A stretch of 64,000 nt of DNA, from assembly GCA_902780785.1 (NCBI GenBank), contig CACZGS010000003.1, positions 1-64,000 of the forward strand, in the 5' to 3' direction. The notes under the pieces were generated by a model. The model was not told where the DNA came from, ran no database searches, and saw only the letters and a list, made by a program, of their open reading frames with translations. A program made the translations under genes and the position numbers. The stretch comes from Oscillospiraceae bacterium. GTDB taxonomy: Bacteria; Bacillota; Clostridia; Saccharofermentanales; Saccharofermentanaceae. Below, piece by piece: positions 15,852 to 25,100 of this stretch. The first letter of the stretch is position 1. Every line of letters starts with the position of its first letter.

Positions 15852-16391
15852 TCAGACCTTCTTACCTAACTCGTAAGCTTCAGCAAGTGCCTTATGGCCT
15901 TCGATAGCGCCACGGTCATTTACGCTGCCTGCAAAGACCTTGCCTTTAAATTCAGCCTTTTCGAAGCAATCGACCCAGCCCTGAACGCCGCCTGCGGCCT
16001 TCTCATCGACATAATCGCCGTCATCGGCAGCAACGGATAAAAGATATACATCCCTGAACTTGTAATCTCTCGGATAAAGCGAATTAGCACGGTCGATCAT
16101 GGTCTTCATCTGGCCGGACATCTCGTAGTAATAGATAGGCGTTGCCCATACGACAACTTCAGCATTCAATATCTTCTCGGTGATCTCGTTGGCATCGTCA
16201 TTTATAACGCAGCGGCCTGTATTCGCACACGCAAAACAGCCTCTGCAGAATGCGATCGTCTTGCCCTTAAGAGATACTGTCTCAACATCGTTGCCAGCCT
16301 CAAGAGCGCCGTTTGCAAAGCTTTCCGCAAGCTTATCCGAATTGCTGTTATTTCTTAAGCTTGTCGTGATGATCAATACTTTCTTAGCCAT
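15852..16391 (-). CDS. Flavodoxin-fold NAD(P)H-dependent FMN reductase family protein
   Basis: A 179-residue flavodoxin-like oxidoreductase. The FMN phosphate-binding loop is at the N-terminus (ITTSLRNNSNSDKL), and the Cys-rich insert RGCFACANTGRC occurs in iron-sulfur flavoprotein-like members. WATPIYYYEMSG is the second FMN loop. Electron transfer to a small substrate or partner is likely; the substrate is unknown. ATG at 16391 has GGAGG 8 bases upstream and overlaps the end of the preceding membrane-protein gene by 8 bases, indicating translational coupling. Confidence 0.85.
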   Translation of the reverse strand: MAKKVLIITTSLRNNSNSDKLAESFANGALEAGNDVETVSLKGKTIAFCRGCFACANTGRCVINDDANEITEKILNAEVVVWATPIYYYEMSGQMKTMIDRANSLYPRDYKFRDVYLLSVAADDGDYVDEKAAGGVQGWVDCFEKAEFKGKVFAGSVNDRGAIEGHKALAEAYELGKKV

Positions 16392-17133
16392 TAGCGTTAC
16401 CTCCGTACTTTTCGAATGATTCATCTATATGGACCTTAAACGCATCATAATCTTCCCAGCGGAAAGGAAAACCATAAAGCTGTGAACCGAGCTTCTCTTT
16501 TGCAAAAGTTCTTACTTCATCCAAGTACGCACCTTTATAGTATTCCTTAACGAACTTGCGGGCAGATTCCTTCACTTCATCTTCCATGAAATAACCGCCG
16601 TTATTCTTGAGGTATTCCGAAGGAAGCATGTCGCGCGCTTTGATCTTTGCCGCATCCTCTCTGGATTCTTCGGCCTCGTCTTCATCGTCGTCTACAGAGG
16701 GCTGATAGAGATCCTTTTCAATGATCCAGGCCAAAAGATATGAGAAATCATCGCATGTATACTGCCATATGATCTCCTCGTCCTCTTCCGTAAGTTGCTT
16801 GGGATGCTTGTCATATTTTTTGCAATATAGCTTTCTCGAAAAGTCATTGCCCTCACCGTCATTCTTATATAGCGGTTCATAGAATTCGTCCTCATGAAGG
16901 GCCGCATTATATTTTTTATCCAGCTTCTTCCAATACACGATCTTCTTTACCAGTTTTACAAACAGAATTTCCCAGGCCACTCCGATCGCGGCAAGGATTA
17001 TGCCTCCGATGACAGATCCGTTCATAAACGCTACAAGCGCAAGGAAGAAAAACATCAGAGCCAGGAACTGCATCAGCACTGAAGCAATCGTATAACCTGA
17101 TATATTAGGAACATCATCAACCTTATTGTCCAT
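16384..17133 (-). CDS. Membrane protein with two N-terminal helices, unknown function
   Basis: A 249-residue protein I do not recognise. Two adjacent transmembrane helices near residues 15-60 are followed by a charged cytoplasmic domain rich in Asp/Glu, with an acidic stretch around DDDEDEAEES. The start is set at ATG 17133, preceded by GGGGTGG at short spacing. The longer frame to 17178 passes through a terminator hairpin and is rejected. Coupled to the downstream flavodoxin-like gene by overlap, it may be a membrane partner of that redox protein. Confidence 0.65.
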   Translation of the reverse strand: MDNKVDDVPNISGYTIASVLMQFLALMFFFLALVAFMNGSVIGGIILAAIGVAWEILFVKLVKKIVYWKKLDKKYNAALHEDEFYEPLYKNDGEGNDFSRKLYCKKYDKHPKQLTEEDEEIIWQYTCDDFSYLLAWIIEKDLYQPSVDDDEDEAEESREDAAKIKARDMLPSEYLKNNGGYFMEDEVKESARKFVKEYYKGAYLDEVRTFAKEKLGSQLYGFPFRWEDYDAFKVHIDESFEKYGGNANG

Positions 17134-17145
17134 AGTCCACCCCAT

Positions 17146-17177
17146 AAAAACTGCCTGCTCCATTGAAGAAGCAGGCA
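17146..17177 (-). terminator. Terminator after the second flavodoxin-like gene
   Basis: Stem TGCCTGCT / AGCAGGCA (17177-17152) followed by TTTTT on the minus strand, 11 bases after the stop at 17188. Confidence 0.8.
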
Positions 17178-17187
17178 CATCACCATA

Positions 17188-17817
17188 TTACCCTATGAAA
17201 TTAGTCCACAGGTGTTCTTCCTGCTCAGGAAGTCCGAGCTTTTCCCTGCCCAAAGCAATGCTTTCCATAAGGAATACCATATTTCGGGCAAGGACTCTCA
17301 TCGTCTGCTTTCCCTCTTCATCCTGATCAGCTTCACCTGCCGCTCTGCCATGGATATTGTTCCAGTACTGGCTTGTGGCAACAGGCATATTGGATATCGT
17401 AAAGAATTTATTGAGTTCATCGAAAGTCGCTGTACAGCCGGATCTTCTTGCACATACCACGCTCGCACCGACCTTCATTCGCTTTTCAAAATGAGAGCTG
17501 TAAAAGACTCTCTGCAAAGCAGAAACCAGAGTTCCGTTGGCACAGCCGTAGTAAACGGGAGAGCCGACAACAAGACCGTCAGCTTTCTCGAACTTTTCGG
17601 AGATCTCATTTACCACATCATTGAAAACGCACTTGCCGGTATTGCCACAAGTACCGCAGGCAATGCATCCTCTGACATCTTTCTTGCCCAGATTTATGCA
17701 CTCATATTCAACATTAAGCTCGTCGAAGATCTTTTGCATCTCGCGAAAACCTATGGCGATATTGCCGTTCTCTCTCGGGCTTCCGTTGAGCATTAATACC
17801 TTAAAACGCTTTTCCAT
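17188..17817 (-). CDS. Flavodoxin-fold NAD(P)H-dependent FMN reductase family protein (second copy)
   Basis: A 209-residue relative of the gene at 15852. It has an N-terminal FMN loop (LNGSPRENGNIAIG), the Cys cluster RGCIACGTCGNTGKC, and the loop GSPVYYGCANG. The Cys pattern (four Cys in about 14 residues) could hold an iron-sulfur cluster, as in iron-sulfur flavoproteins. A nitroreductase remnant lies immediately upstream, so the locus may once have been a two-gene flavin redox unit. Confidence 0.85.
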   Translation of the reverse strand: MEKRFKVLMLNGSPRENGNIAIGFREMQKIFDELNVEYECINLGKKDVRGCIACGTCGNTGKCVFNDVVNEISEKFEKADGLVVGSPVYYGCANGTLVSALQRVFYSSHFEKRMKVGASVVCARRSGCTATFDELNKFFTISNMPVATSQYWNNIHGRAAGEADQDEEGKQTMRVLARNMVFLMESIALGREKLGLPEQEEHLWTNFIG

Positions 17818-17828
17818 AACAGGCCTCT

Positions 17829-18084
17829 TTAAATGTAATATACGTAGTTTTCTTTTCTGGGAGCAGGGTCATTCAAAGGTGCAGCGGCATAGCCTAAAGC
17901 ACAGTGACCTATACCCTCATACTCATCTGTGATACCGAGCTTTGAAAGGATATCCCTGCCGATCTCAGATTCGAATTCTTCCTTAGCTCTGTGGATCCAG
18001 ATGCTGTCAACACCAAGGCTCTTTGCAGCATTCATGAGATTGCCCATAACAAGAGAACCGTCGTAGATATGAGTAACGACATCA
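17829..18084 (-). pseudogene. Nitroreductase C-terminal remnant
   Basis: The open frame matches only the last third of a nitroreductase-family flavoenzyme. The recognisable end includes DGSLVMGN, GVDSIWIHRAKEEF, IGHCALGY and PRKENYVYY. Full-length members have about 170-200 residues; only about 80 codons remain. The frame continues upstream of the Met at 18047 without any start codon or ribosome site until it meets the stop of the adjacent oxidoreductase gene. This is what a deletion fusing the two loci would leave. A short expressed peptide from the ATG at 18047 is unlikely, as no ribosome site precedes it. Confidence 0.75.
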
Positions 18085-19056
18085 TTAATATCCGATCTGC
18101 TCTAAGATCTTGTCGAGAAGCTCTGCATTCTTGATGGAGAATTCCGGTGTGATGTGCTGCTCCTCGCCTCTTTCGATACATCTTCCGAGCTGTTCTACTT
18201 CAAGCATATAGTTCTGCGGAACATTGATCGTGGGATTATAAACCTTGCTGCCGGAAGTGACTGTGTATGTGACTCTTCCTTCCTGGTTATATTCGACGTC
18301 AGATACGATCGTACCCTTTGAACCATGGACATAAAGGATGTCCTTTCTTCTGTCAGAACCCGGATCGAATATCATGCCGACATTGAATACTGCCCTGGCA
18401 CCGTTTTCGAACTTTAAGATAACAGAAGCCAATACATCAGCACCCTTATCATTGAATTCAGCCTTTGCCACAACAAGATCAGGCTTGGAATCAATAAGCG
18501 ACAGGATCATGGTCGTGCAATAGCAGCCTAAGTCATAAACGGCTCCGCCGCCAAGTTCCTTATACATTCTTATGTCTTCGACGTAGTACTGTGTAAAGAA
18601 TGCGGTATCTACGAACTCGACATCACCGATGATGCCGCTTCTGACATCTTCCTTCAACGAAGCAATATAAGGGCTGTGAAGATATGCATAAGCTTCCATG
18701 AGGATAACGTTATTCTCTTTTGCGACAGCAAACATCTCCCTGGCGTCAGCAGCATTTAAAGCCAGAGGCTTCTCGCATAAGACGTGCTTTCCTGCCTTAA
18801 GGGCCTTTATTACCCACTCCTTGTGAAGATTATTCGGAAGCGGGATATAGACAGCCTGAACTTCAGGATCTTCCAGGAGTTTGTCGTATCCTACATAGGC
18901 TTTCTCAAAACCAAACTCATCCTTATATCTTTGGACTTTCTCTTCATTTCTTCCCGCGATAGCAAAAAGCTCGCAGTTCTCTGCCATTTTCATGCCGGGG
19001 ATAGTACATCCTCTTGCGATATTCGCAGTGCCCAAAACGCCCCATTTTACTGACAT
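18085..19056 (-). CDS. Gfo/Idh/MocA-family NAD(P)-dependent oxidoreductase
   Basis: A 323-residue sugar or polyol dehydrogenase-like enzyme. The N-terminal Rossmann fold covers about 1-120: WGVLGTANIARG binds the dinucleotide, and VLCEKPLALN carries the catalytic-region Lys of the EKP motif. The C-terminal domain (about 125-320) is the beta-sheet substrate domain with GGGAVYDLGCY. Substrates in the family range from myo-inositol to glucose-fructose pairs; this one is unknown. It ends directly against a nitroreductase remnant and probably forms an operon with the upstream iron alcohol dehydrogenase (33-base gap). Confidence 0.9.
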   Translation of the reverse strand: MSVKWGVLGTANIARGCTIPGMKMAENCELFAIAGRNEEKVQRYKDEFGFEKAYVGYDKLLEDPEVQAVYIPLPNNLHKEWVIKALKAGKHVLCEKPLALNAADAREMFAVAKENNVILMEAYAYLHSPYIASLKEDVRSGIIGDVEFVDTAFFTQYYVEDIRMYKELGGGAVYDLGCYCTTMILSLIDSKPDLVVAKAEFNDKGADVLASVILKFENGARAVFNVGMIFDPGSDRRKDILYVHGSKGTIVSDVEYNQEGRVTYTVTSGSKVYNPTINVPQNYMLEVEQLGRCIERGEEQHITPEFSIKNAELLDKILEQIGY

Positions 19057-19089
19057 AAAGAGATCCTCCTTTCAGGAATCACCGGTCAC

Positions 19090-20268
19090 TTACATGCTTG
19101 CTTTATAGATGTCGTACATTGCCTGCTCGTTAAGAACCTTTGCAGAGCCCATCTCGCCGCCTACGCCGACAGCACACTTATGAGCCATATCCTTAAGTTC
19201 TTCCTCAGTGGGATTTACTCCAAGCTCACGGAGATTCGTAGGCATCTTGATAGACCTGTAGAAGTCCTCCATTGCTTCGATACCGCGAAGAGCGATCTCT
19301 TCATCAGTACCTTCGTCTGCAACATCCATAACGTTAACAGCAAACTTCTTGAAACGGGGCAGGCAGTTCTTATATACGTATCTTGCCCAAGTGCCCCAGA
19401 TAGCAGCAAGGCCTGCGCCGTGTGCTACATCGTAAAGGCCGCCGAGCTCATGCTCAAGCTTATGTGTCATCCAGTCACCGCCGTCATTGCCGCAGCCTGT
19501 AAGTCCGTTATGAGCAAGGCTTCCTGCCCACATGACTTCTGCACGTGCATCGTAGTTCATAGGATCATCACGGAGGATAACAGCATTCTTCTTAACAGTG
19601 CGGAGAAGTCCTTCAGCCAGAGCGTCTGTGAGCTCCATGTTGCCGCCGTTCGTGAAATATCTTTCCATCGTATGCATCATGATATCAGTGCATCCGCAAG
19701 CTGTCTGGTAATCAGGCAATGTCATTGTAAGTTCGGGATTCATGATGGCAAACTTAGCTCTTGAATAATCACTGCTGTAGCCTCTCTTAACAAGGCCCTC
19801 TTCCTTCGTAATAACGGAAGAATCGCTCATCTCGCTTCCTGTAGCTGCTATCGTAAGGATTACGCCCAGGGGGAGGCATCCTTTTGCCTGACGCTTATAA
19901 TCGTAGAAGTCCCATACATCGCCTTCGTTGGCAACGCCGTAACCGATTGCCTTTGCTGAATCGATAGCGCTTCCGCCGCCTACTGCAAGAAGGAAATCAA
20001 CGCCCTCTTTCTTGCAGAGTTCTATGCCTTCATATACCAATCCCAAATGCGGATTCGGAACTGCTCCGCCTAAAGTTACATAACTGATCCCTGCGCCGTC
20101 CAAAGTGTCGGTTACTCTCTTAAGAAGGCCCGAACGGACAACGCTGCCTCCGCCATAATGGATAAGGATCTTAGTACCGCCAAACTCTTTGATAAGGTCT
20201 GCAACCTTGGATTCCGTGTTCTTACCGAAAACAACTTTTGTGGGTGTGAAATACTTAAAATCGAACAT
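19090..20268 (-). CDS. Iron-containing alcohol dehydrogenase (butanol dehydrogenase-like)
   Basis: A 392-residue Fe-ADH that interconverts aldehydes and alcohols with NAD(P)H, typically disposing of reducing equivalents in fermentation. The cofactor motif LAVGGGSAIDSAK and the metal-ligand region are visible: CTDIMMHTMERYF, then HNGLTGCGNDGGDWMTHKLEHELGGLYDVAHG with the His ligands. The closest textbook types are BdhA/BdhB and YqhD. Start is ATG at 20268 with AGGAG 9 bases upstream; the longer frame to 20322 has no advantage. The following Gfo/Idh gene is likely co-transcribed. Confidence 0.92.
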   Translation of the reverse strand: MFDFKYFTPTKVVFGKNTESKVADLIKEFGGTKILIHYGGGSVVRSGLLKRVTDTLDGAGISYVTLGGAVPNPHLGLVYEGIELCKKEGVDFLLAVGGGSAIDSAKAIGYGVANEGDVWDFYDYKRQAKGCLPLGVILTIAATGSEMSDSSVITKEEGLVKRGYSSDYSRAKFAIMNPELTMTLPDYQTACGCTDIMMHTMERYFTNGGNMELTDALAEGLLRTVKKNAVILRDDPMNYDARAEVMWAGSLAHNGLTGCGNDGGDWMTHKLEHELGGLYDVAHGAGLAAIWGTWARYVYKNCLPRFKKFAVNVMDVADEGTDEEIALRGIEAMEDFYRSIKMPTNLRELGVNPTEEELKDMAHKCAVGVGGEMGSAKVLNEQAMYDIYKASM

Positions 20269-20327
20269 GAAAACATTCTCCTTTCCTATATAGCCGGCAA
20301 CTTTTATAAACATATGATACACGTATT

Positions 20328-20363
20328 AAAAAAACCGAAAATACTATATTTCGGGTCTTTTTT
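20328..20363. terminator. Bidirectional terminator between the membrane operon and the Fe-ADH gene
   Basis: The short stem CCGAAA/TTTCGG (20335-20354) is flanked by an A-run on one side and a T-run on the other. It lies about 40 bases after the stop of the membrane-protein gene at 20404. Confidence 0.7.
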
Positions 20364-20403
20364 ATCGCATTTGTTTTAAAAATCTTTGAGAAAATTCAGA
20401 GCA

Positions 20404-21327
20404 TCAATTGAATATTATCGTGTACTTCTTGAACCACTCGTAGATGGAACATTTCGTCCTTAAGAAATTCAGCATGGTGATGAGGTAAACGATAGCCAAT
20501 GCAGAGAACATATAGACGAAATCCATGGCATAATCCCAGAATTCAACGACCTGGTACTCAACAAGATACGGAACTTCAGCGAATGCCTGCCCGAATGTCG
20601 CACCGGGGATCCAGTCAATAAGGTTCATAGTCCACACGAGTCTGTCACCTAAGAGCATCGCAAATAAAGTAAGACAGAAACAAACGATAATGCCGATCAG
20701 GCATATTCTCTCTTTCGCTAAGATCTCATAAAGAAGAAGCGCTAAGAACGAGACGACTATGATCGCCGGAATAAAGAAAAACCAGCTGTTTGTCATGCCT
20801 GCAACTACGAAAAGGAACAGTGAGATAACTGTTGCTATGACGGCACCCAATATTCCCCAACCCATTCTCGGAGACTTAAGATATAACTCATTCGGGCCTT
20901 CCGGTTCTTCCTTGATCATATCGCTGTAATACTCACCCTGAAGGTTGCTTGCAGCTCCGGAAAAAGCTATCTGCGAATTAGTCGACTTATATCCGTAAGA
21001 TGCAAGAGCATTGGCGAATGCAAGGATATCCTGCGCGATGTTAAAAGTGGCATCCATGGAAAGATTCTCGTGCGGAATATAAAGATCTATATTCTCATCT
21101 TCAAGAATATAATCCGCAAAGCTGCTCGTCTTTTCGAATGCGCTTTGGATATGGTCCTTCATGGGATAATCGCCGAAGAGATAAGCCTTCGTATGCACCC
21201 TGAGACTGACATCAGGAGTAAAAGAGATCCTGAACGTAAGATAACCCAGATCGCCATTGATCTCATTGCCTGAGATCTTCATTTCGAGATTAGTGTTAAG
21301 CTCGAGCAAAAATGCGTACTTGTCCAT
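20404..21327 (-). CDS. Multi-pass membrane protein of the sensor-MFS operon, unknown function
   Basis: A 307-residue protein I do not recognise. Residues 1-150 are soluble and predicted cytoplasmic. At least four transmembrane helices follow (about 160-180, 184-202, 208-228 and a last one near 270-292). ATG at 21327 has GGGGGT upstream; an in-frame GTG two codons earlier is possible. It is the third gene of an operon with the upstream TM/Thr-rich protein (29-base gap) and the sensor-MFS protein, and probably works with them in the membrane. Confidence 0.65.
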   Translation of the reverse strand: MDKYAFLLELNTNLEMKISGNEINGDLGYLTFRISFTPDVSLRVHTKAYLFGDYPMKDHIQSAFEKTSSFADYILEDENIDLYIPHENLSMDATFNIAQDILAFANALASYGYKSTNSQIAFSGAASNLQGEYYSDMIKEEPEGPNELYLKSPRMGWGILGAVIATVISLFLFVVAGMTNSWFFFIPAIIVVSFLALLLYEILAKERICLIGIIVCFCLTLFAMLLGDRLVWTMNLIDWIPGATFGQAFAEVPYLVEYQVVEFWDYAMDFVYMFSALAIVYLITMLNFLRTKCSIYEWFKKYTIIFN

Positions 21328-21362
21328 TTCCACACCCCCAAATACAGAAATGTCTTTTATTA

Positions 21363-22142
21363 TCAGCCGCTGGTAGCAGAAATGCCGGGAACCGTTGTCT
21401 CTGCAAGCTGCGGCGCAGGCTGGCCGTTCGTCGTCGTTGTCTCCTCCAGACTCTCGGTTGAAGATTCAGTAGCTACAGTCGGATTTGTAGGCGCAGGCAT
21501 AAATCCTTCTTCAGCAGACTTATTCGTCTGGATCTTGAAAGGATAGAAAGCAAGCGCGTTATTGAACTGATCCTGGATCGTCGCGGATTCATTGACCTTA
21601 TCGCTTATAAGTTCAGAATGTCTGTAAGGCAGAGTTACTGCTGCATAACTTACGATCCAGATAACAACCGCAAGGATGATCACTTCAAGGATAAGGAGCG
21701 GCGTGATCTGGAAAAGATCGTTAAGCTTTCTCATCTGCTTAGGACGTCTTACTGCCTTATTCTTAACATCTGTGTTGATGAATTCCATGGCTTTGAAGCC
21801 TTTGGAATCGATCTTTGAGAGGATCTTCTCGAGCATTGAGTTCCTTGTATATTCGTCAAGAAGTCTGTCCTCGAAAGTCATGTCTGCGGGAAGCGGATAC
21901 TGGGCTACGATATTCTTTGCATTCGCAAGAAGGATATCGCCGAACTCATAGATGACCCTGTCCCCTGCAATGTTATTACGCTTGGAATAAATATCCAGAT
22001 AAGACTTGATGATCGCATTCTCACATCTGGTAGCTTCCTTCGTTATTCCGTAGCATGAAGAATAGACCATGACTACAGTAGACATATAGAAATCGCGGAT
22101 GTTCTCGCGTGTTAATTTCTGGTTCCAGAGTTCATCAGACAT
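21363..22142 (-). CDS. Single-pass membrane protein with Thr/Pro-rich external tail
   Basis: A 259-residue protein. A soluble, mostly helical N-terminal part (1-140) precedes one transmembrane helix (about 146-168) and an external Thr/Ser/Pro-rich tail. This topology resembles membrane-bound anti-sigma factors, but no anti-sigma domain is recognisable, so I do not assign a function. The start is secure: ATG at 22142 sits 6 bases behind a near-complete anti-Shine-Dalgarno match (GGAGGTGATC), inside the last codons of the sensor-MFS gene. Translation is therefore coupled to it. Confidence 0.68.
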   Translation of the reverse strand: MSDELWNQKLTRENIRDFYMSTVVMVYSSCYGITKEATRCENAIIKSYLDIYSKRNNIAGDRVIYEFGDILLANAKNIVAQYPLPADMTFEDRLLDEYTRNSMLEKILSKIDSKGFKAMEFINTDVKNKAVRRPKQMRKLNDLFQITPLLILEVIILAVVIWIVSYAAVTLPYRHSELISDKVNESATIQDQFNNALAFYPFKIQTNKSAEEGFMPAPTNPTVATESSTESLEETTTTNGQPAPQLAETTVPGISATSG

Positions 22143-25100
22143 TCTGATCACCTCCTTCATTAGAATTAAGGAATGCAAGCGGATCAACAGGTCCCTGGTT
22201 CATGGGCGCATCGTAAGGTGCGGGACCGCCGCCCGAATAAGGATCACCTGAACCGTATCCGCCCTGCGGCATCTGCGGTGCAGGCTCGCTGTACTGACCC
22301 TGATACTGGGGCTGCTGGTACTGGGGATTTACCGGCTGCTGATACTGCTGCTGATACTGCTGCTGGTACTGCTGCTGATATCCCTGCTGGTACTGCTGCT
22401 GATAATCCTGTTGATACTGCTGTGTGTACTGCTGTGTGTACTGCTGCTGGTATTGCTGCTGATACTGCTGTTCAACAGGTGCCTGAGGAACAGGTTCGCC
22501 AAATGCAGAAGCAGGTTCAGCATACTGTTGTTCCGGAACATAAGCTGCGCCGGGTGCTTCCATCGCAACAGTTCCGTCAGGCATTACCGCGCCTGCAGGA
22601 TTCTGCTGCATGTTAACGGGTGCCTGAGCGCCGCGTGAACGTCCGGAGGGCTTCTGCGCCGGTTTTTCCTGGCTCTTCTTCTGAGGCTTTAATGAGAGGT
22701 CTCTCTCATCGATCATGCCTGAGAATGAAGAAAGCGGATAAATGAACGAGAGGATCGCAACGATCAATGTAAAGACAAGGAATGTGATCCTTACGTTGTT
22801 TACCATGAACGCGACCATGATGACCGGCAGGAACAGACCTGCTCCGAAATATACCGTATATTCTGCAAGCTTTCTTAAGTTGGATCTTACATTTCCGTTG
22901 CAGATAAGGTACAAGACATAGATGTAATAGTAGTCGTGGATACCCAAAGCGATTCCCAGGAATGCACTCGTAACAACAAGCGTCTTAGCGGAAGGCATGA
23001 GAGCGAATGTCAGCAATCCGAGCACTGTTGCTGCAGCCTGGATCAATACTCTTGTACGTGATGTAAGGATATGCGCAAGTCTGTTCTTTGCAAAGCCGCA
23101 GACGAAGCATGCCATGAATCCGCATACAAGGAAATAGAACGAAGTCGTGGGAAGCGAGATGCCTACACTGTCGAGATAGTTCGGTACGAACATGAGCATG
23201 AATGCAATTGCCATACCGAGCATAAGGAAAGATGAATTAAGGAATCTCGCGATCCTGGAGTCAGCGAAAACAGAGAGGTAACCGCTTAAGGACAAAGGCG
23301 CCTCTCTTACCTGTGTGTTGTTCTGCATGAAATAGATCATGCCGATCGTAGTAAGAACGAGCGCAGCGCCGCTGATGATCGTTACGATAAACAATCCGTA
23401 TCTCTCATAGCAGATACCTGCGATAACGGCACCTACTGCAACACCAAGGAAATAAGATGAAGACTGTACATTATGGATAACTCTGTCGTTATAGTCTTTG
23501 TAACCGAGTCTTCCTGCATTGATACGGTAGTCTCTTAAATAATCGAATGACATACCGAAGCAGAAGCCGATAGGCAGAGCCAAAACTGTCGTAAGATAAG
23601 GGAAGCTGATGACGCCTGCGATGAGCGCAAGGAAGTAACCTACGCATGTAACCGCAACAAGTGCGATCCTGCTCGTAAGCTTCATCTTAATGCTGTTTCG
23701 AAGTTCGGAGAATCCTACATAACCCCATACAAACAGGATCAACGTAACGCAGATAAATGCCTGCACGGCAGGTTTTGGGAAGTTCGACAATTGTTCCTTG
23801 AAATAGTCCGCGAACGCCACCGGCATCATGATAGAACCGAATGCCGTGAAGAAAGACAGGAATCTGTTTGCATTCTCGCCGTACATAACGAGTACGGGTG
23901 CGTTTCCGGAAATACCTCTGGATACTGTAGAGATAAGGAGATTTATTTCGAATACGATGATGCCCATGGAGATGGCGATCGAGATGATCGTGAAGATCCA
24001 TGAAAGGCTCATTCCGTTTACGGAACTCTCGAAATCAGATCTCGGCATCATTATCTCAAGGACACCGGCAACCGTATTCTCTGAAGAGATGATCGGTGCG
24101 ATGGCGCAGACATAAGCCGTGCCGTTGTCAGTTCTTGAAGTGAATGAAGCCTGCAAAAGGCTGAAGCAGTCGATATACTGGTTGCCTGCACCTGTCAGAT
24201 AATACTGTTCAACATTACCTGTGGCTGTGGATGAATAGAGTCTTAAGAATGAGTCGCCTGCCATCGTGTAGATGTTGACGATATACTGCTTATCATTGCC
24301 GTACTTGTAGATAGGCAGCATGTAATTCATTCCTTCTCTTACATCCGTATATGAGAGCGCTGCTGCAGAAGAAACTGCGCACTTTTCCATCATGTCTGCA
24401 CGCTCGCTCTTAAGAGCCTTCATGTATGTTTTCGAGAGCTGGGTAGCCATTACAAGGAGAACAACGAGTATGATCGTAAAGCAGTAACCGATGGTCGAAG
24501 AGATAAGTCTTCTGTCACGGCTCTGCGGTGTCTCTGCGCTTGTCTTCTCTCCCCTGCCTCTGAAGATCCTGATAAGGACTTCCTGAACTGCAAAGAGAAC
24601 AACGCCTGCGAGGACTGCGATTATGCATGCTGTAAGGATCCTCTGCTCGAGCTTGTCTCCGATGTCATAGAGCTCACCGAATGTGCACTTGTATTCAAAT
24701 ACGCCGACACAGATACCTGTGCTGTCCGTGATCGGAACGATAACACTCTCATAATTTTTTCCTACGAGCACAGTACTCTTGGAAGTGTTTCCGAGCCACT
24801 CTGAGATATCCCTTCCCGCAACCGCAAACTCTGAAGGATCATTAACGCCGTGGCTTAAGAGAAGTGATAACTGGCCGTTGCTGTATGCGAAAAGGCCATA
24901 GCCTTCAGCAGACAGATTCTCTTTGGTCGTATCAACGAGCATGAGGTCTAAGATCGCAAGGTATTTAGCAGGAGCATTGACTGTACCTGAAGTCAGATCG
25001 TCACCGTCTATGCTCATCCTTACAATGTCGGAAACCTGATGCATCTTTGTGTCGGATATCATCTTGAATTCGTTCTCGAACTGAAGTCTCATGTGGTGAA

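Noticed and set aside
22291..22470. Possible CRISPR-like array at the QQY region
   Set aside because: Units of 9-12 bases have no unique spacers, lie in an open reading frame, and no cas genes are nearby.
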